A stretch of DNA of 64,000 nucleotides from Isoptericola sediminis (GCF_013085345.1 NZ_JABFAJ010000009.1:62001-126000), one strand, 5' to 3'. Counted from the first letter of the stretch, positions 48,198-56,784 are shown. Numbers and translations are program-made. The notes: generated from the letters alone by a model not told the origin.

Positions 48198-50744
48198 TCA
48201 GCCCACGTCGAGCGGGCCGAAGCAGACGAGGGGGATCGGCTCCTCCTCGCCGGCCACCGCCGTGGCGAGAGCCGTCGCGGGTGACGCACCGCCGCACAGC
48301 TCGCGGTGCAGGACCGGCATGACCCGACGAGCCACGTCGTCCCGCAACGGGGCGACCGAGGCGATGACGGCCCGCGCCCCGAGCCGCAGCAGGACGCTCG
48401 TCAGGCCGAGCGGCTCTCCCCCGACGTGGGTGCTGCCGACGCCGACGTCGCAGGACGAGAGCACCACCACCATCCCGCCGAGGTCGGTGCCGTCCAGCTC
48501 GTGGGCGAACAGGGGGCCGTCGGCGAGCCGGACGCTCGAGAAGACCGGGTTGTCCTGCTCGTGCGTACCGTGGGTGGCGAGGTGCACGATCGAGGCGTCC
48601 GCCATCCCCGCGCGGACGGCGTCGCACGTCGCCTCCGCACCCACCAGCACCGTGGCGTCGTGCCACACGTCCGCCACCGCCCACGCCTCCCGGTCGGCGT
48701 CCGCCAGGTCCGGGCCGGCCACGACCAGCGCGGGGCCGGACCGCCGCCCCTGACGTGCCGGCGCCACCCACGAGTTGACGAGCGTGGCCGCCCCCCGGCG
48801 CGACGGCAGGGCACCCCAGGGCAGCGAGGCCAGGCGATCCCGCGCCGCCACGTACAGCGGCCGACCCGCCAGGTCGAGCTCTCCGAGCAGCGTGCGGTCG
48901 AGCCAGTCGAGATCCGTCGCGAGCGAGCCGAGAGCCGCCTCCCGCAAGGGCTCCGGGATCAGCCGGTTCGCGAGGATCCGCTGGTCCGCCTGGACCCGGC
49001 GGCACCGCTCGCGTACCTCGTCGACGTCGACGACGTCGTGGAGCGACGTCCCGCGCGCGTCCACCCGGGCCGCGAGCACCCGGCCGCGGTACAGCGCCAG
49101 GTCGACGACGGCCCCCTCGGACCCGGCGTCGCGCAGAGCGCCCCGCAGCCGGCGCACCGTCGTCGGGAGCGGCACCTCGGCGTCGCCGCTCGCGTGCCAC
49201 GCGCGGTGGCGGGCACGGTCCTGCAGGCGTCGGGCGTCCCGCAGCAGTCCGGCCTCCTCGTCCGTGTCGTCGGCACCGACGACCCGGGCCCTCTCCAGGA
49301 GCCGGCGTGCCTCGACGACGAGGGCCGCGGTCTCCTCGTCGGCCGACGGGCGCACCCGGCCGGCACCCGCGAAGGTCGCCCGGCCCCGTTCCACCGCGTC
49401 GAAGACGGCGTCCGCACGCCCGGTGCGCAGGGCCGCCTCGACGTCCACGGCCTGCAGCCGCACACCGTGCGCGGCCGCCGCCGTGACGGCCTCCACCGCC
49501 CCGAGCCGGAGCCGCTGGCTGGCGAGCAGCCGCTGGCCACGTCGCACGGCGGCCAGACCTGCGCGGCGGTCGCCCGCGCCGAACGCCTCCCGGGCCCGCA
49601 CGACCTCGACGCTGACGCGTGTGCCGAGGGGCAGCTCCGCAGCACGGGGCAGTCGCGCCAGCCACGCGTCCGCCTCGGCGGGCCGCCCGGTACGGACCAG
49701 CACGTCGGCCGCGATGAGCGCCACGTCGACCCGCGCACGCTCCGTCCCGGGGACCCGGCACGCGGCGTCGTGGAGCTCGACCGCGTCGGCCGCCAGCCGA
49801 TCGAGGTCCCGGTGCTCCCCTGACTCCAGCAGCAGCCCGTGCCGCGCCTCGAGCACTGCCACGGCGGCCACGATCTCGAGCACCTGGTGCCCGGCCCGGC
49901 GTGCTCTCCCCCGCGCGTCGCGGGCCAGCTCGAGCGCCTCGTCGTGCCTTCCGAGGCCCACGAGGCAGCGCGACCGCGCGAGCAGGGCGTCGAGCAGGTC
50001 CCGGGAGGCACCGTCCACGGTGAGGAGGTCGACGGCGCGCCGCAGCGTGTCCTCCGCGTCGGTGAGGAGCCCCGCCTCGAAGAGCACGACCGCCTTGTCC
50101 ATGAGACCGACGCCCGCGTGCTCGGGCGGAGCCACCTGTGCCGCGTCGTCCATCGAGCGCAGTGCGGCGGGCAGGTCACCGCGCAGGTACCGGGCGTAGC
50201 CCAGGTTGTGCTCGGCCATCGGACGGAACACGGCCTCGGCGGCGTTCGTGGCGAGGTCCCGGCACCGCTCGAGGTCGGCGACCGCCTCGTCCAACGCACC
50301 GGTCTCGAGGTGGAGCGTGCCCCGGTTGAGCAGCACGGGCACCAGCTCGCGCGGGTCGTCGAGGCCGGCGACGGCGGCGTCGAACTCACGGCGGGCCGCC
50401 ACGACGTCGCCGGTGCGCAGGAGCAGGAGACCCCGGTTGCCGCGCACCGTCGCCACCATCGCGGTGTCGCCCCCCTGCGACGCGCAGCGTTGCGCCTCGT
50501 CCAGGAGCGCCAGCGTCCGGGACGGTTCGGTACCCCGCTCCGTCTCGCACGACGCGAGTCCGATCAGGGCGCGCGCCCGGATCGCGCGGACGTCGTCCGC
50601 CCCGGCCCTCGCCGCCCCGAGCCCGTCGAGCCGCTGCAGCGCCGCCCGGTACTGACGGGCCGCCCGGACGAAGCGGCGGCGGCTGCGCGCCTGCTCGCGC
50701 GCGGCCTCGACCTCGCTCCGGATCGATGCCAGCTCGCCGTCCAC
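48198..50744 (-). CDS. TPR-CHAT caspase-like protease (accessory module)
   Basis: An 848-residue cytosolic protein. Residues from about 30 to 560 are helical, Ala/Leu/Arg-rich repeats of TPR type (for example RTGDVVAARREFDAAVAGL and LRGDLPAALRSMDDAAQVA). The C-terminal part from about 590 is a CHAT domain (caspase fold). The dyad is His725 in VHLATHGT and Cys765 in VVLSSCDVG, and ASLPWGALPS is the conserved entry strand. CHAT proteins are caspase-like peptidases with partners read by their TPRs. GTG 50744 has AGGGG at 8 bases; GTG 50750 is an alternative. It is the last gene of the sigma-factor module, 31 bases after the S8 peptidase gene. Its substrate is unknown. Confidence 0.85.
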   Translation of the reverse strand: MDGELASIRSEVEAAREQARSRRRFVRAARQYRAALQRLDGLGAARAGADDVRAIRARALIGLASCETERGTEPSRTLALLDEAQRCASQGGDTAMVATVRGNRGLLLLRTGDVVAARREFDAAVAGLDDPRELVPVLLNRGTLHLETGALDEAVADLERCRDLATNAAEAVFRPMAEHNLGYARYLRGDLPAALRSMDDAAQVAPPEHAGVGLMDKAVVLFEAGLLTDAEDTLRRAVDLLTVDGASRDLLDALLARSRCLVGLGRHDEALELARDARGRARRAGHQVLEIVAAVAVLEARHGLLLESGEHRDLDRLAADAVELHDAACRVPGTERARVDVALIAADVLVRTGRPAEADAWLARLPRAAELPLGTRVSVEVVRAREAFGAGDRRAGLAAVRRGQRLLASQRLRLGAVEAVTAAAAHGVRLQAVDVEAALRTGRADAVFDAVERGRATFAGAGRVRPSADEETAALVVEARRLLERARVVGADDTDEEAGLLRDARRLQDRARHRAWHASGDAEVPLPTTVRRLRGALRDAGSEGAVVDLALYRGRVLAARVDARGTSLHDVVDVDEVRERCRRVQADQRILANRLIPEPLREAALGSLATDLDWLDRTLLGELDLAGRPLYVAARDRLASLPWGALPSRRGAATLVNSWVAPARQGRRSGPALVVAGPDLADADREAWAVADVWHDATVLVGAEATCDAVRAGMADASIVHLATHGTHEQDNPVFSSVRLADGPLFAHELDGTDLGGMVVVLSSCDVGVGSTHVGGEPLGLTSVLLRLGARAVIASVAPLRDDVARRVMPVLHRELCGGASPATALATAVAGEEEPIPLVCFGPLDVG

Positions 50745-50775
50745 GTCCACATCCCCTGGTTCGAGGGCGGACCGC

Positions 50776-52563
50776 CTAACGTGCGCCGGCAGGCCCGCCC
50801 GTGACCTGCGCGATCGCCCCCCATACATCTTCGCGTCGACGGGCCCGGTCGTCCAGTCTCCTCCCGGCACGCCCCCGGCGACCCCCGGCACCCGAGCGGG
50901 CGTCGAGCAGGTGCTGCGCGATCTCGGCCGCCACCACGGGCGCGGCGAACGAGGTGCCGCTCCAGGAGGCGAACCCGCCGTCGAAACCCTCGGGGTCGAT
51001 GGTGGCCCGGTGCCCGTCGCCGAGCCGCTCCTTGAGCCGGACGGACGGGGTCAGCGGTCCGTCGAGGGTCGTCGGAACGGTGCTGACGACCGCCGCCCCG
51101 GGTCGCATGTGGGTCACCCACTCGCCGTCGTTGCTGAAGAGGGCGGTGGTCCCGTCCGGGTTGAGCGCGCCGACGGCCAGCACCGCCGGCAACGGGGTGC
51201 TCCGCCGTTCACGCTCCTCCGGGACCGTGACGGGCGGCTGGGCGCGCCGGTCCCCAGCAGGCGCGAACGCCGCGGGGTACTCGGGACGGGTCGACCCGTC
51301 GTTGCCCGAGGCGGCCACGACGGCAGCACCCGACTCTCCGAGGGCGTCGAGGACGCCACGGAGCGGATGGTCGATCTCGAGGTCCTCGGGACGCTCGTGG
51401 TAGTAGCCCATGGAGATCACGACGACATCGACGGGCTCGCCGTCGCCCTCGAGCGCCGCACGCTGGTACGCCACGAGCCGCTCCAGGGACTCGATGACCT
51501 CGGACTCGATGCCCACGCCCGTCCCGCCGACGGCCCGGACCGGCAGGATCCGCGCGTCGGGACAGATCTGGTGGACGATCCCGGCGATGAAGGTGCCGTG
51601 CCCCGCGACCGGGTCGAGGGGCCCCGTCAGGGGCGCCGCGGACGTGCCCCCGATCTCGGCGTCGTCCTGCCCCTGGCCGGGCACCGGATAGGTGCCGATC
51701 GGTCGGCCGTCGGGATGGAGCACGTCGCGCAGGACGACCCCGTTCCCGGTGCTCCCGCCCGGCTGGAGGCTGTAGGTGCCGAACCAGGGGTGGCTCCCCA
51801 GGCCGGTGTCGACGACGGCCACCACCGGCCGAGGGGTGCCGTCGGGCATCCGGCGCTCGTCGTCGTGCGGCGTCCGGGCGGGACGTCCCCCCTGCCAGGC
51901 GACCGGCGTGCGGCCGCCCCGGCCCGGCACGGCGTACTCGGCCATGCCGCTGAACGGGTGCGACGTGAACGGGTGGGAGGTGAAGGGGTGCGACGTGAAC
52001 GGGTGGGAGGTGAACGGGTGCGACGTGAACGGGTGCGACGTGAACGGGTGGGAGGTGAACGGGTGGGAGGTGAACGGGTGGGAGGTGAACGGGTGCGACG
52101 TGAAGGGATGGGAGGTGAACGGCTGGGTGGTCATGACGTGGTCGAGGCTGAGCCGCCACGCCGTGGACTCGTCGTCGAGGTCCGCCTCCCGCAGCTCCCA
52201 GGCGTCCGGCTGGACGTCCGGCCTCTCGGTGAGCAGGTAGAGGCTCTGCACGGTCTCGTCGGCGCCCTCGCGGACGCCGAGCCGGATCCGGCACCCCTGA
52301 CGACGGGACTCGGCCTCGACACGGGTGGCGGGAGACTCCGCCGGCTCGACCTCGTACAGGGTGATGCCGGGCGTCCCGGGATCGGGGATCCGGCGGCTCC
52401 GGGCCCACATCTCCGGCGGGACCTCGCCGTGCACGATGAGCCGGTCGGCGACGTACCAGGTCGACTCCACACCGCCACGCCCCGGTCGGCGGCGGACGGT
52501 GCTCGGGTCGAGGTACCTGATCGGCGGGTCGATGGGTGCGGTGGGACCAGGGGTCTCCGTCAC
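50776..52563 (-). CDS. Cytosolic S8 (subtilisin-family) peptidase with TSHPF repeats (accessory module)
   Basis: A 595-residue serine peptidase. Catalytic motifs are VVAVVDTGLGSHPW (Asp), VAGHGTFIAGIVH (His), the oxyanion Asn in VVAASGNDGS and WSGTSFAAPVVAAE (Ser). No signal peptide or membrane anchor is seen, so it should act inside the cell. Residues 1-144 form a separate N-terminal domain. Residues 145-204 are one TTQPF and eleven TSHPF units. The catalytic domain begins near residue 235. GTG 52563 follows GGAGG at 5 bases; a TTG at 52575 is also open. It lies between a beta-sandwich protein and the CHAT protease. A processing or activation link with the CHAT protein is inference. Confidence 0.88.
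   Translation of the reverse strand: MTETPGPTAPIDPPIRYLDPSTVRRRPGRGGVESTWYVADRLIVHGEVPPEMWARSRRIPDPGTPGITLYEVEPAESPATRVEAESRRQGCRIRLGVREGADETVQSLYLLTERPDVQPDAWELREADLDDESTAWRLSLDHVMTTQPFTSHPFTSHPFTSHPFTSHPFTSHPFTSHPFTSHPFTSHPFTSHPFTSHPFTSHPFSGMAEYAVPGRGGRTPVAWQGGRPARTPHDDERRMPDGTPRPVVAVVDTGLGSHPWFGTYSLQPGGSTGNGVVLRDVLHPDGRPIGTYPVPGQGQDDAEIGGTSAAPLTGPLDPVAGHGTFIAGIVHQICPDARILPVRAVGGTGVGIESEVIESLERLVAYQRAALEGDGEPVDVVVISMGYYHERPEDLEIDHPLRGVLDALGESGAAVVAASGNDGSTRPEYPAAFAPAGDRRAQPPVTVPEERERRSTPLPAVLAVGALNPDGTTALFSNDGEWVTHMRPGAAVVSTVPTTLDGPLTPSVRLKERLGDGHRATIDPEGFDGGFASWSGTSFAAPVVAAEIAQHLLDARSGAGGRRGRAGRRLDDRARRREDVWGAIAQVTGGPAGAR
51952..52131 (-). repeat. Tandem array of twelve 15-bp units encoding TSHPF
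   Basis: Twelve exact 15-base units encode TTQPF and then eleven TSHPF. At the DNA level two synonymous spellings of Thr-Ser alternate irregularly, ACGTCG (5 units) and ACCTCC (6 units), and two units have TTC preceded by a CCC rather than CCG codon or similar single changes. This shows the peptide, not just the DNA, has been kept. Confidence 0.95.
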
Positions 52564-52618
52564 GGTGTCCTCCAAGGACGGCGGCGCGCGTCGGTGCGCG
52601 CCGGGAGCTGGATGCAGG

Positions 52619-53116
52619 TCAGAGCTCGATCACCGGTGTCGTCACCGGCGTCTCGCCCTGGTGGACGAGGAGGCTCGCAGGCCCGCGCGGGACGTCGTCG
52701 AGGACGAACCGGCCGTCCGCGTCGGACAGCGTGGCACGGGTGCCGTCGGGCCGGCGCAGCTCGACCTGCAGGACCTCGGCCGGGGCCATCCAGCCGTCGA
52801 CCCGCACGGTCCCGGCAGCCGAACCGACGGAGAGCGCGATCATCACCGTGAGGCGTTCGTGCGTGAAGGTGATGGTGCGGGTCTCCACCGGCGCCTCGCT
52901 GCGGACCGAGCCGACGGGGGCCTCGACGACCTGCAGCTCCATGACCTCGGTCTCGAGCCCGGCCAGCGTCATGGCGAAGAGAGCCCGCTCGGCCAGACCG
53001 TCCGGGACGGGGTCGAGGCGGTCGTCCAGCTCCGCGACGCGGGCCAGCAGGGCGGCGTCGGACGCGTCCAGCGGTGCGTCCGCACCTGGCACGTCGTCGA
53101 ACTCGGTCATGTCCAT
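52619..53116 (-). CDS. Small protein with carboxypeptidase-regulatory-like domain (accessory module)
   Basis: A 165-residue cytosolic protein of unknown function. The first half is acidic and helical, with LLARVAELDDRLDPVPDGLA followed by ERALFAMTLAGLETEVMEL. The second half looks like a carboxypeptidase regulatory-like beta-sandwich: VELRRPDGTRATLSDADGRF, then VLDDVPRGPASLLV. No membrane segment or zinc motif is seen. ATG 53116 follows GGGGAG at good spacing and overlaps the sigma gene by 10 bases; ATG 53110 is also possible. In position it matches an anti-sigma gene, but nothing in the sequence proves that role. Confidence 0.75.
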   Translation of the reverse strand: MDMTEFDDVPGADAPLDASDAALLARVAELDDRLDPVPDGLAERALFAMTLAGLETEVMELQVVEAPVGSVRSEAPVETRTITFTHERLTVMIALSVGSAAGTVRVDGWMAPAEVLQVELRRPDGTRATLSDADGRFVLDDVPRGPASLLVHQGETPVTTPVIEL

Positions 53117-53715
53117 GAGGTCTCCCCTCGTTCGGTCAGGACGGTGCGCAGCTTGGCCAGGCACCGCCCCCGGGTGGCGCCGATGCTCCCGACCGGCATC
53201 CCGATCGCGGCGGAGATGGCCTTGTAGTCCGGGCGGTCGGCGAGCGACACGAGGCGCAGCAGCTCCTGGCACCGTGCCGGCAGCTCACGCAGCGCGTCCC
53301 ACAGGGTCCGGTCACGCTCGTTGCGCAGCAGCTCCGCCTCCGGACCCGGCGCGGCGTCCGGGAGTGTCGTCGTGGTCTCGGCGTCGTCGTCGGGCAGTCC
53401 CGTGCGACGCATGTCGTCGGTCCGGTGCTTGCGCACCGACTCCCACGCGGCACGGCGCGCGGTGACGAGGAGCCACTTCAGCGTCGCCTGCGGCTCGCTG
53501 ATCGAGTCGGCATGACGCACGAGCGCCGCCCACGTCTGCTGCACCACGTCGTCGGCGGTCTCCCGGGGCACGCCCTGCGAGCGGACCGTGCGCCAGAGGA
53601 TCGGCGTCGCCTCACGGACGAAGTCGGTCAGGGCGTCGGACCGGCCCTCGCGGTACTCGACCAGCGCCTCGGCGGCGCGGTCCCCCAGGCTGGAGGTCTC
53701 GGCAGGACGCGTCAT
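53107..53715 (-). CDS. ECF-type sigma factor (accessory module)
   Basis: A 202-residue sigma-70-family protein with only regions 2 and 4. Region 2 contains RETADDVVQQTWAALVRHAD and LKWLLVTARRAAWESVRKHR. Region 4 contains LRELPARCQELLRLVSLADR and the helix-turn-helix YKAISAAIGMPVGSIGATRG. ATG 53715 follows GAGGAG. It is the first gene of a four-gene unit ending with the CHAT protease, and is separated from rplA by a terminator. No convincing ECF-type promoter is seen in 53716-53908, so autoregulation is untested. Confidence 0.9.
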   Translation of the reverse strand: MTRPAETSSLGDRAAEALVEYREGRSDALTDFVREATPILWRTVRSQGVPRETADDVVQQTWAALVRHADSISEPQATLKWLLVTARRAAWESVRKHRTDDMRRTGLPDDDAETTTTLPDAAPGPEAELLRNERDRTLWDALRELPARCQELLRLVSLADRPDYKAISAAIGMPVGSIGATRGRCLAKLRTVLTERGETSWT

Positions 53716-53908
53716 GTCTCCTCGCGGTGTAGGCGTGGTGCTGTCCGGCTCCGGCGGACACCACGAGCCTAGGGCGGCCTCCTGCCGCCCGCGGTCGCCG
53801 GTGTCGTGACCCATCCGATTTCACCCCCGCTCGGCGTTCGTCATCAGCAGGGAGGGGGCGTCGAGCCTGGTGATACATCCCGGTCGGAAAAACGTCCGCC
53901 CTGCACGA

Positions 53909-53951
53909 CGAAGGGCCCGGCACCCTCACGAGGAGGATGCCGGGCCCTTCG
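53909..53951 (-). terminator. Terminator hairpin after rplA
   Basis: Perfect 14-bp stem CGAAGGGCCCGGCA / TGCCGGGCCCTTCG with a 15-base loop, 15 bases past the rplA stop. A TTTTT run follows some 15 bases later on the minus strand. It insulates the accessory module from ribosomal transcription. Confidence 0.85.
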
Positions 53952-53966
53952 GACGGCGACCGAGGA

Positions 53967-54674
53967 TCAGGCCTCGGTGAGCTTCGTCGTCTTGGACGGG
54001 TCGAGCGGGATGCCCGGACCGAACGTCGTCGACAGCGTCGCCTTGGAGATGTAGCGGCCCTTCGAGGCCGACGGCTTCAGACGCAGGATCTCGTCCAGCG
54101 CGGCGCTGTAGTTCTCCACGAGCGCGGTGTCGTCGAAGGAGGCCTTGCCGATGATGAAGTGCAGGTTCGCGTGCTTGTCGACGCGGAACTCGATCTTGCC
54201 GCCCTTGATGTCGGACACGGCCTTGGTGACGTCCATGGTCACAGTGCCGGTCTTGGGGTTCGGCATGAGACCACGCGGGCCCAGGACCTTGCCGAGACGA
54301 CCGACCTTGCCCATGAGGTCGGGGGTCGCGACGGCCGCGTCGAAGTCGGTGTAGCCACCGGCGACCTTGGCGATGAGCTCGTCGCCGCCGACCTCGTCGG
54401 CGCCGGCCGCGACGGCCTCCTCGGCCTTGGCCGCGTTCGCGAACACGATCACTCGGGCGGTCTTACCGGTCCCGTGCGGCAGGTTCACGGTGCCGCGGAC
54501 CAGCTGGTCCGCCTTGCGGGGGTCGACGCCCAGCCGCAGGACGACCTCGACGGTCGCGTCCGCGTTCTTCGAGGCGGTCTCCTTGGCGAGCTTCACGGCC
54601 TCGAGCGGCGTGTACAGGTTGTCGCGGTCGATCTTCGCCGCGGCGGCGCGGTACGCCTTGCTGCGCTGTGCCAT
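53967..54674 (-). CDS. rplA: 50S ribosomal protein L1
   Basis: A 235-residue stalk protein that also represses its own operon in many bacteria. [54 protein letters not shown] and [19 protein letters not shown] are conserved. It lies 152 bases downstream of rplK; that gap is filled with strong hairpins. Confidence 0.98.
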   Translation of the reverse strand: MAQRSKAYRAAAAKIDRDNLYTPLEAVKLAKETASKNADATVEVVLRLGVDPRKADQLVRGTVNLPHGTGKTARVIVFANAAKAEEAVAAGADEVGGDELIAKVAGGYTDFDAAVATPDLMGKVGRLGKVLGPRGLMPNPKTGTVTMDVTKAVSDIKGGKIEFRVDKHANLHFIIGKASFDDTALVENYSAALDEILRLKPSASKGRYISKATLSTTFGPGIPLDPSKTTKLTEA

Positions 54675-54759
54675 CTGCGTTCTCCTTGCTGCAGTCGTGG
54701 TCGTCGGGTCGGCGCGGACCCTCCCACGTGCCCGACGGCGGTCGTCGGGTCTTCGTCGT

Positions 54760-54786
54760 CCGTCCGGCCCCGCGGGGGCCGGACGG
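54760..54786 (-). other. Hairpin in the rplK-rplA gap (second)
   Basis: Perfect 12-bp stem CCGTCCGGCCCC / GGGGCCGGACGG with a 3-base loop, 40 bases past the rplK stop. Confidence 0.8.
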
Positions 54787-54789
54787 TGC

Positions 54790-54822
54790 GTCGCTCGGCG
54801 GCTCGTGCGGCCGCCGAGCGAC
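54790..54822 (-). other. Hairpin in the rplK-rplA gap (first)
   Basis: Perfect 13-bp stem GTCGCTCGGCGGC / GCCGCCGAGCGAC with a 7-base loop, starting 4 bases past the rplK stop. It is a terminator-like structure between two genes usually co-transcribed. Confidence 0.8.
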
Positions 54823-54826
54823 TCCG

Positions 54827-55258
54827 TCACTCGGCGACGGTGATGCCCATGGAGCGGGCGGTGCCGGCGATGATCTTCTTCGCGGCCTCGATGTCGTTCG
54901 CGTTGATGTCCGGCATCTTGGTCTCGGCGATCTCGCGGACCTGGTCCTGCGTGAGCTGGGCGACCTTGGCGCTGTGCGGGGTCGCCGAACCCTTGGCCAC
55001 GCCGGCGGCCTTCTTGATGAGCTCCGCGGCCGGCGGCGTCTTCGTGATGAAGGTGAAGGAGCGGTCCTCGTAGACCGTGATCTCCACCGGCACGACGTTG
55101 CCGCGCTGCGACTCGGTCGCCGCGTTGTAGGCCTTGCAGAACTCCATGATGTTCACGCCGTGCTGACCCAGCGCGGGGCCGATCGGCGGGGCCGGGTTCG
55201 CGGCCCCGGCCTGGATCTGGAGCTTGATGAGGCCGGCGACCTTCTTCTTGGGAGGCAT
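54827..55258 (-). CDS. rplK: 50S ribosomal protein L11
   Basis: A 143-residue GTPase-centre protein and thiostrepton target. [40 protein letters not shown] and [20 protein letters not shown] with ARSMGI are diagnostic. It lies 97 bases downstream of nusG. Confidence 0.98.
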   Translation of the reverse strand: MPPKKKVAGLIKLQIQAGAANPAPPIGPALGQHGVNIMEFCKAYNAATESQRGNVVPVEITVYEDRSFTFITKTPPAAELIKKAAGVAKGSATPHSAKVAQLTQDQVREIAETKMPDINANDIEAAKKIIAGTARSMGITVAE

Positions 55259-55331
55259 GGTGCATCTACTTTCTGATCGTGGGCCGACGCCGTGGGCGAT
55301 GACCCGGTTGCAGGGGTTGCCGCTCGGGCGG

Positions 55332-55351
55332 CGCACCGGAGGACCGGTGCG
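55332..55351 (-). other. Small hairpin between nusG and rplK
   Basis: 8-bp stem CGCACCGG / CCGGTGCG with an AGGA loop, directly after the nusG stop. It is weaker than the terminators elsewhere in the window. Confidence 0.5.
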
Positions 55352-55355
55352 TCGG

Positions 55356-56153
55356 TCAGAGCTTGGCGACCTGGTTGAACGACAGCTCGACCGGGGTCTC
55401 CCGGCCGAAGATGGAGACGAGGACCTTGAGCTTCTGGGCCTCGGCGTTGATCTCGGAGATCGTCGCGGGCAACGTGTCGAACGGGCCGTCCGTGACGGTG
55501 ACCGACTCGCCGACCTCGAAGTCGACCTCGATGGCGGGCTGGGCGGCCGCCCCACCGCTCTTCGCGGCGGCCGCGGCGGGCTTCGCCGGCGCCTCCTCGA
55601 GCATCGTGGGGGCGAGCATCCCGAAGACCTCGTCGATGGACAGCGGGACGGGCTGGTGGGTGTGGCCCACGAAGCCGGTCACGCCGGGCGTGTGGCGCAC
55701 GGCGCCCCACGACTCGTCGGTGAGGTCCATCCGCACCAGGACGTACCCGGGGATCCGCACGCGACGGACGGACTTCTTCTGCCCGTTCTTGATCTCGGTC
55801 ACGTCCTCCATGGGGACCTCGACCTGGAAGATGTAGTCCTCCATGTTCAGGCTCTGGGTGCGGTTCTCCAGATTGACCTTCACACGGTTCTCGTAACCGG
55901 CGTACGAGTGGATGACGTACCAGTCGCCGAGCTGCCCACGCAGCGTGCGGCGCAGCTCCTCGGCCGGGTCCTCGACCTCGTCGGCGCTCGCGTCGTCCGT
56001 GCCCTCCTCGGGCTCCGACGTCTCGGTCGCGCCGTCCTCGGCCGGCTCGGTGGTGTCCGCGTCCGCGGGCACGTCGAGGTCAGCCTCGGCGCCGTCGGCG
56101 TCGGGCTGGGTGGGGTCGACGTTCTCCGTCTGCTCCAGAGGATCCTGGGACAC
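55356..56153 (-). CDS. nusG: Transcription termination/antitermination factor NusG
   Basis: A 265-residue elongation factor joining RNA polymerase to Rho or the ribosome. The NGN domain has [20 protein letters not shown] and [15 protein letters not shown]; the C-terminal KOW has [20 protein letters not shown]. About 75 acidic residues precede the core, as in Streptomyces and mycobacteria, and an Ala/Lys-rich linker joins the domains. The start is GTG 56153. It follows secE by 61 bases. Confidence 0.97.
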   Translation of the reverse strand: MSQDPLEQTENVDPTQPDADGAEADLDVPADADTTEPAEDGATETSEPEEGTDDASADEVEDPAEELRRTLRGQLGDWYVIHSYAGYENRVKVNLENRTQSLNMEDYIFQVEVPMEDVTEIKNGQKKSVRRVRIPGYVLVRMDLTDESWGAVRHTPGVTGFVGHTHQPVPLSIDEVFGMLAPTMLEEAPAKPAAAAAKSGGAAAQPAIEVDFEVGESVTVTDGPFDTLPATISEINAEAQKLKVLVSIFGRETPVELSFNQVAKL

Positions 56154-56214
56154 GAACGAACCTGCTTTCTGGCTTCGGATGGGGTGGTGCGGTCCGGGGC
56201 CGGGTGGGGCCGGC

Positions 56215-56472
56215 TCAGCCGTCCCCGAAGAGCCAGAAGGCTCCGAGACCGAGGACGTAGTCGAGCGCGGTCACGAACAGCATCGCGATCGTGACGAACA
56301 CGATGACGACGATGGTGTAGTTGATCAGCTCCGAACGGGTCGGGGTGACGACCTTCCGGAGCTCACCGACCACCTGGCGGACGAAAAGAGCGATCCGGGC
56401 GAAGACGTTGCGACGCTCCTTGCCCGAACCGGCGTCGTGGGTCCTGCTGGCCTCAGCCGGCAACTCGCTCAC
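56215..56472 (-). CDS. secE: Protein translocase subunit SecE
   Basis: An 85-residue, single-span subunit that clamps SecY. The amphipathic helix [20 protein letters not shown] and the membrane segment [20 protein letters not shown] are clear. The start is GTG 56472. It lies between tRNA-Trp and nusG as in most actinobacteria. Confidence 0.97.
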   Translation of the reverse strand: MSELPAEASRTHDAGSGKERRNVFARIALFVRQVVGELRKVVTPTRSELINYTIVVIVFVTIAMLFVTALDYVLGLGAFWLFGDG

Positions 56473-56604
56473 TTCGACCTACCCCGTTTCGCGATCACAC
56501 CGCAGCCACGCCGCCTGCCGACGACGCACCCACGGCACAGACTCCTGGCGTTCCGGGTCACGCGTGCGCGTGGCCCCGCTGCGCGGCCCCGCGGGGGATC
56601 ACGC

Positions 56605-56680
56605 TGGCAGGGTAGACAGGACTCGAACCTGCAACCTGCGGTTTTGGAGACCGCTGCGCTACCAATTGCGCCACTACCCT
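56605..56680 (-). tRNA. tRNA-Trp (anticodon CCA)
   Basis: 76 bases including an encoded 3' CCA (56607-56605). The acceptor stem AGGGTAG pairs with CTACCCT, the discriminator is G, the anticodon is CCA at 56647-56645 in CTCCAAA, and the T-loop GGTTCGAGTCC is standard. It sits upstream of secE-nusG as usual. Confidence 0.97.
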
Positions 56681-56754
56681 TCGTGCTCGACGACACCTGG
56701 TCGGCACCCGCGAGGGCGCGATCCAGCATGGTGATCGTCAACCACCGAGGGACT

Positions 56755-56784
56755 ACTGTACGCGACCCGAGAGGCTGGGTCGAA
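56755..56784 (-). promoter_or_regulatory. Candidate promoter of tRNA-Trp-secE-nusG
   Basis: On the minus strand TTCGAC (56784-56779), or TCGACC one base further in, lies 17-18 bases from TACAGT (56760-56755). It is about 75 bases upstream of the tRNA 5' end. Confidence 0.5.

Noticed and set aside
51952-52131. Possible CRISPR-like or minisatellite array
   Set aside because: Units are contiguous 15-mers without spacers and in frame within a peptidase gene, so this is a protein repeat.
50776-52563. Secreted subtilisin or mycosin of a type VII secretion system
   Set aside because: No signal peptide, no C-terminal membrane anchor and no ESX genes nearby.
52619-53116. Classical membrane-bound anti-sigma factor
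   Set aside because: No hydrophobic segment and no HxxxCxxC zinc motif.
48198-53715. Link of the CHAT protease to a type III-E CRISPR (craspase) system
   Set aside because: No Cas effector, CRISPR array or adaptation gene is in the window.
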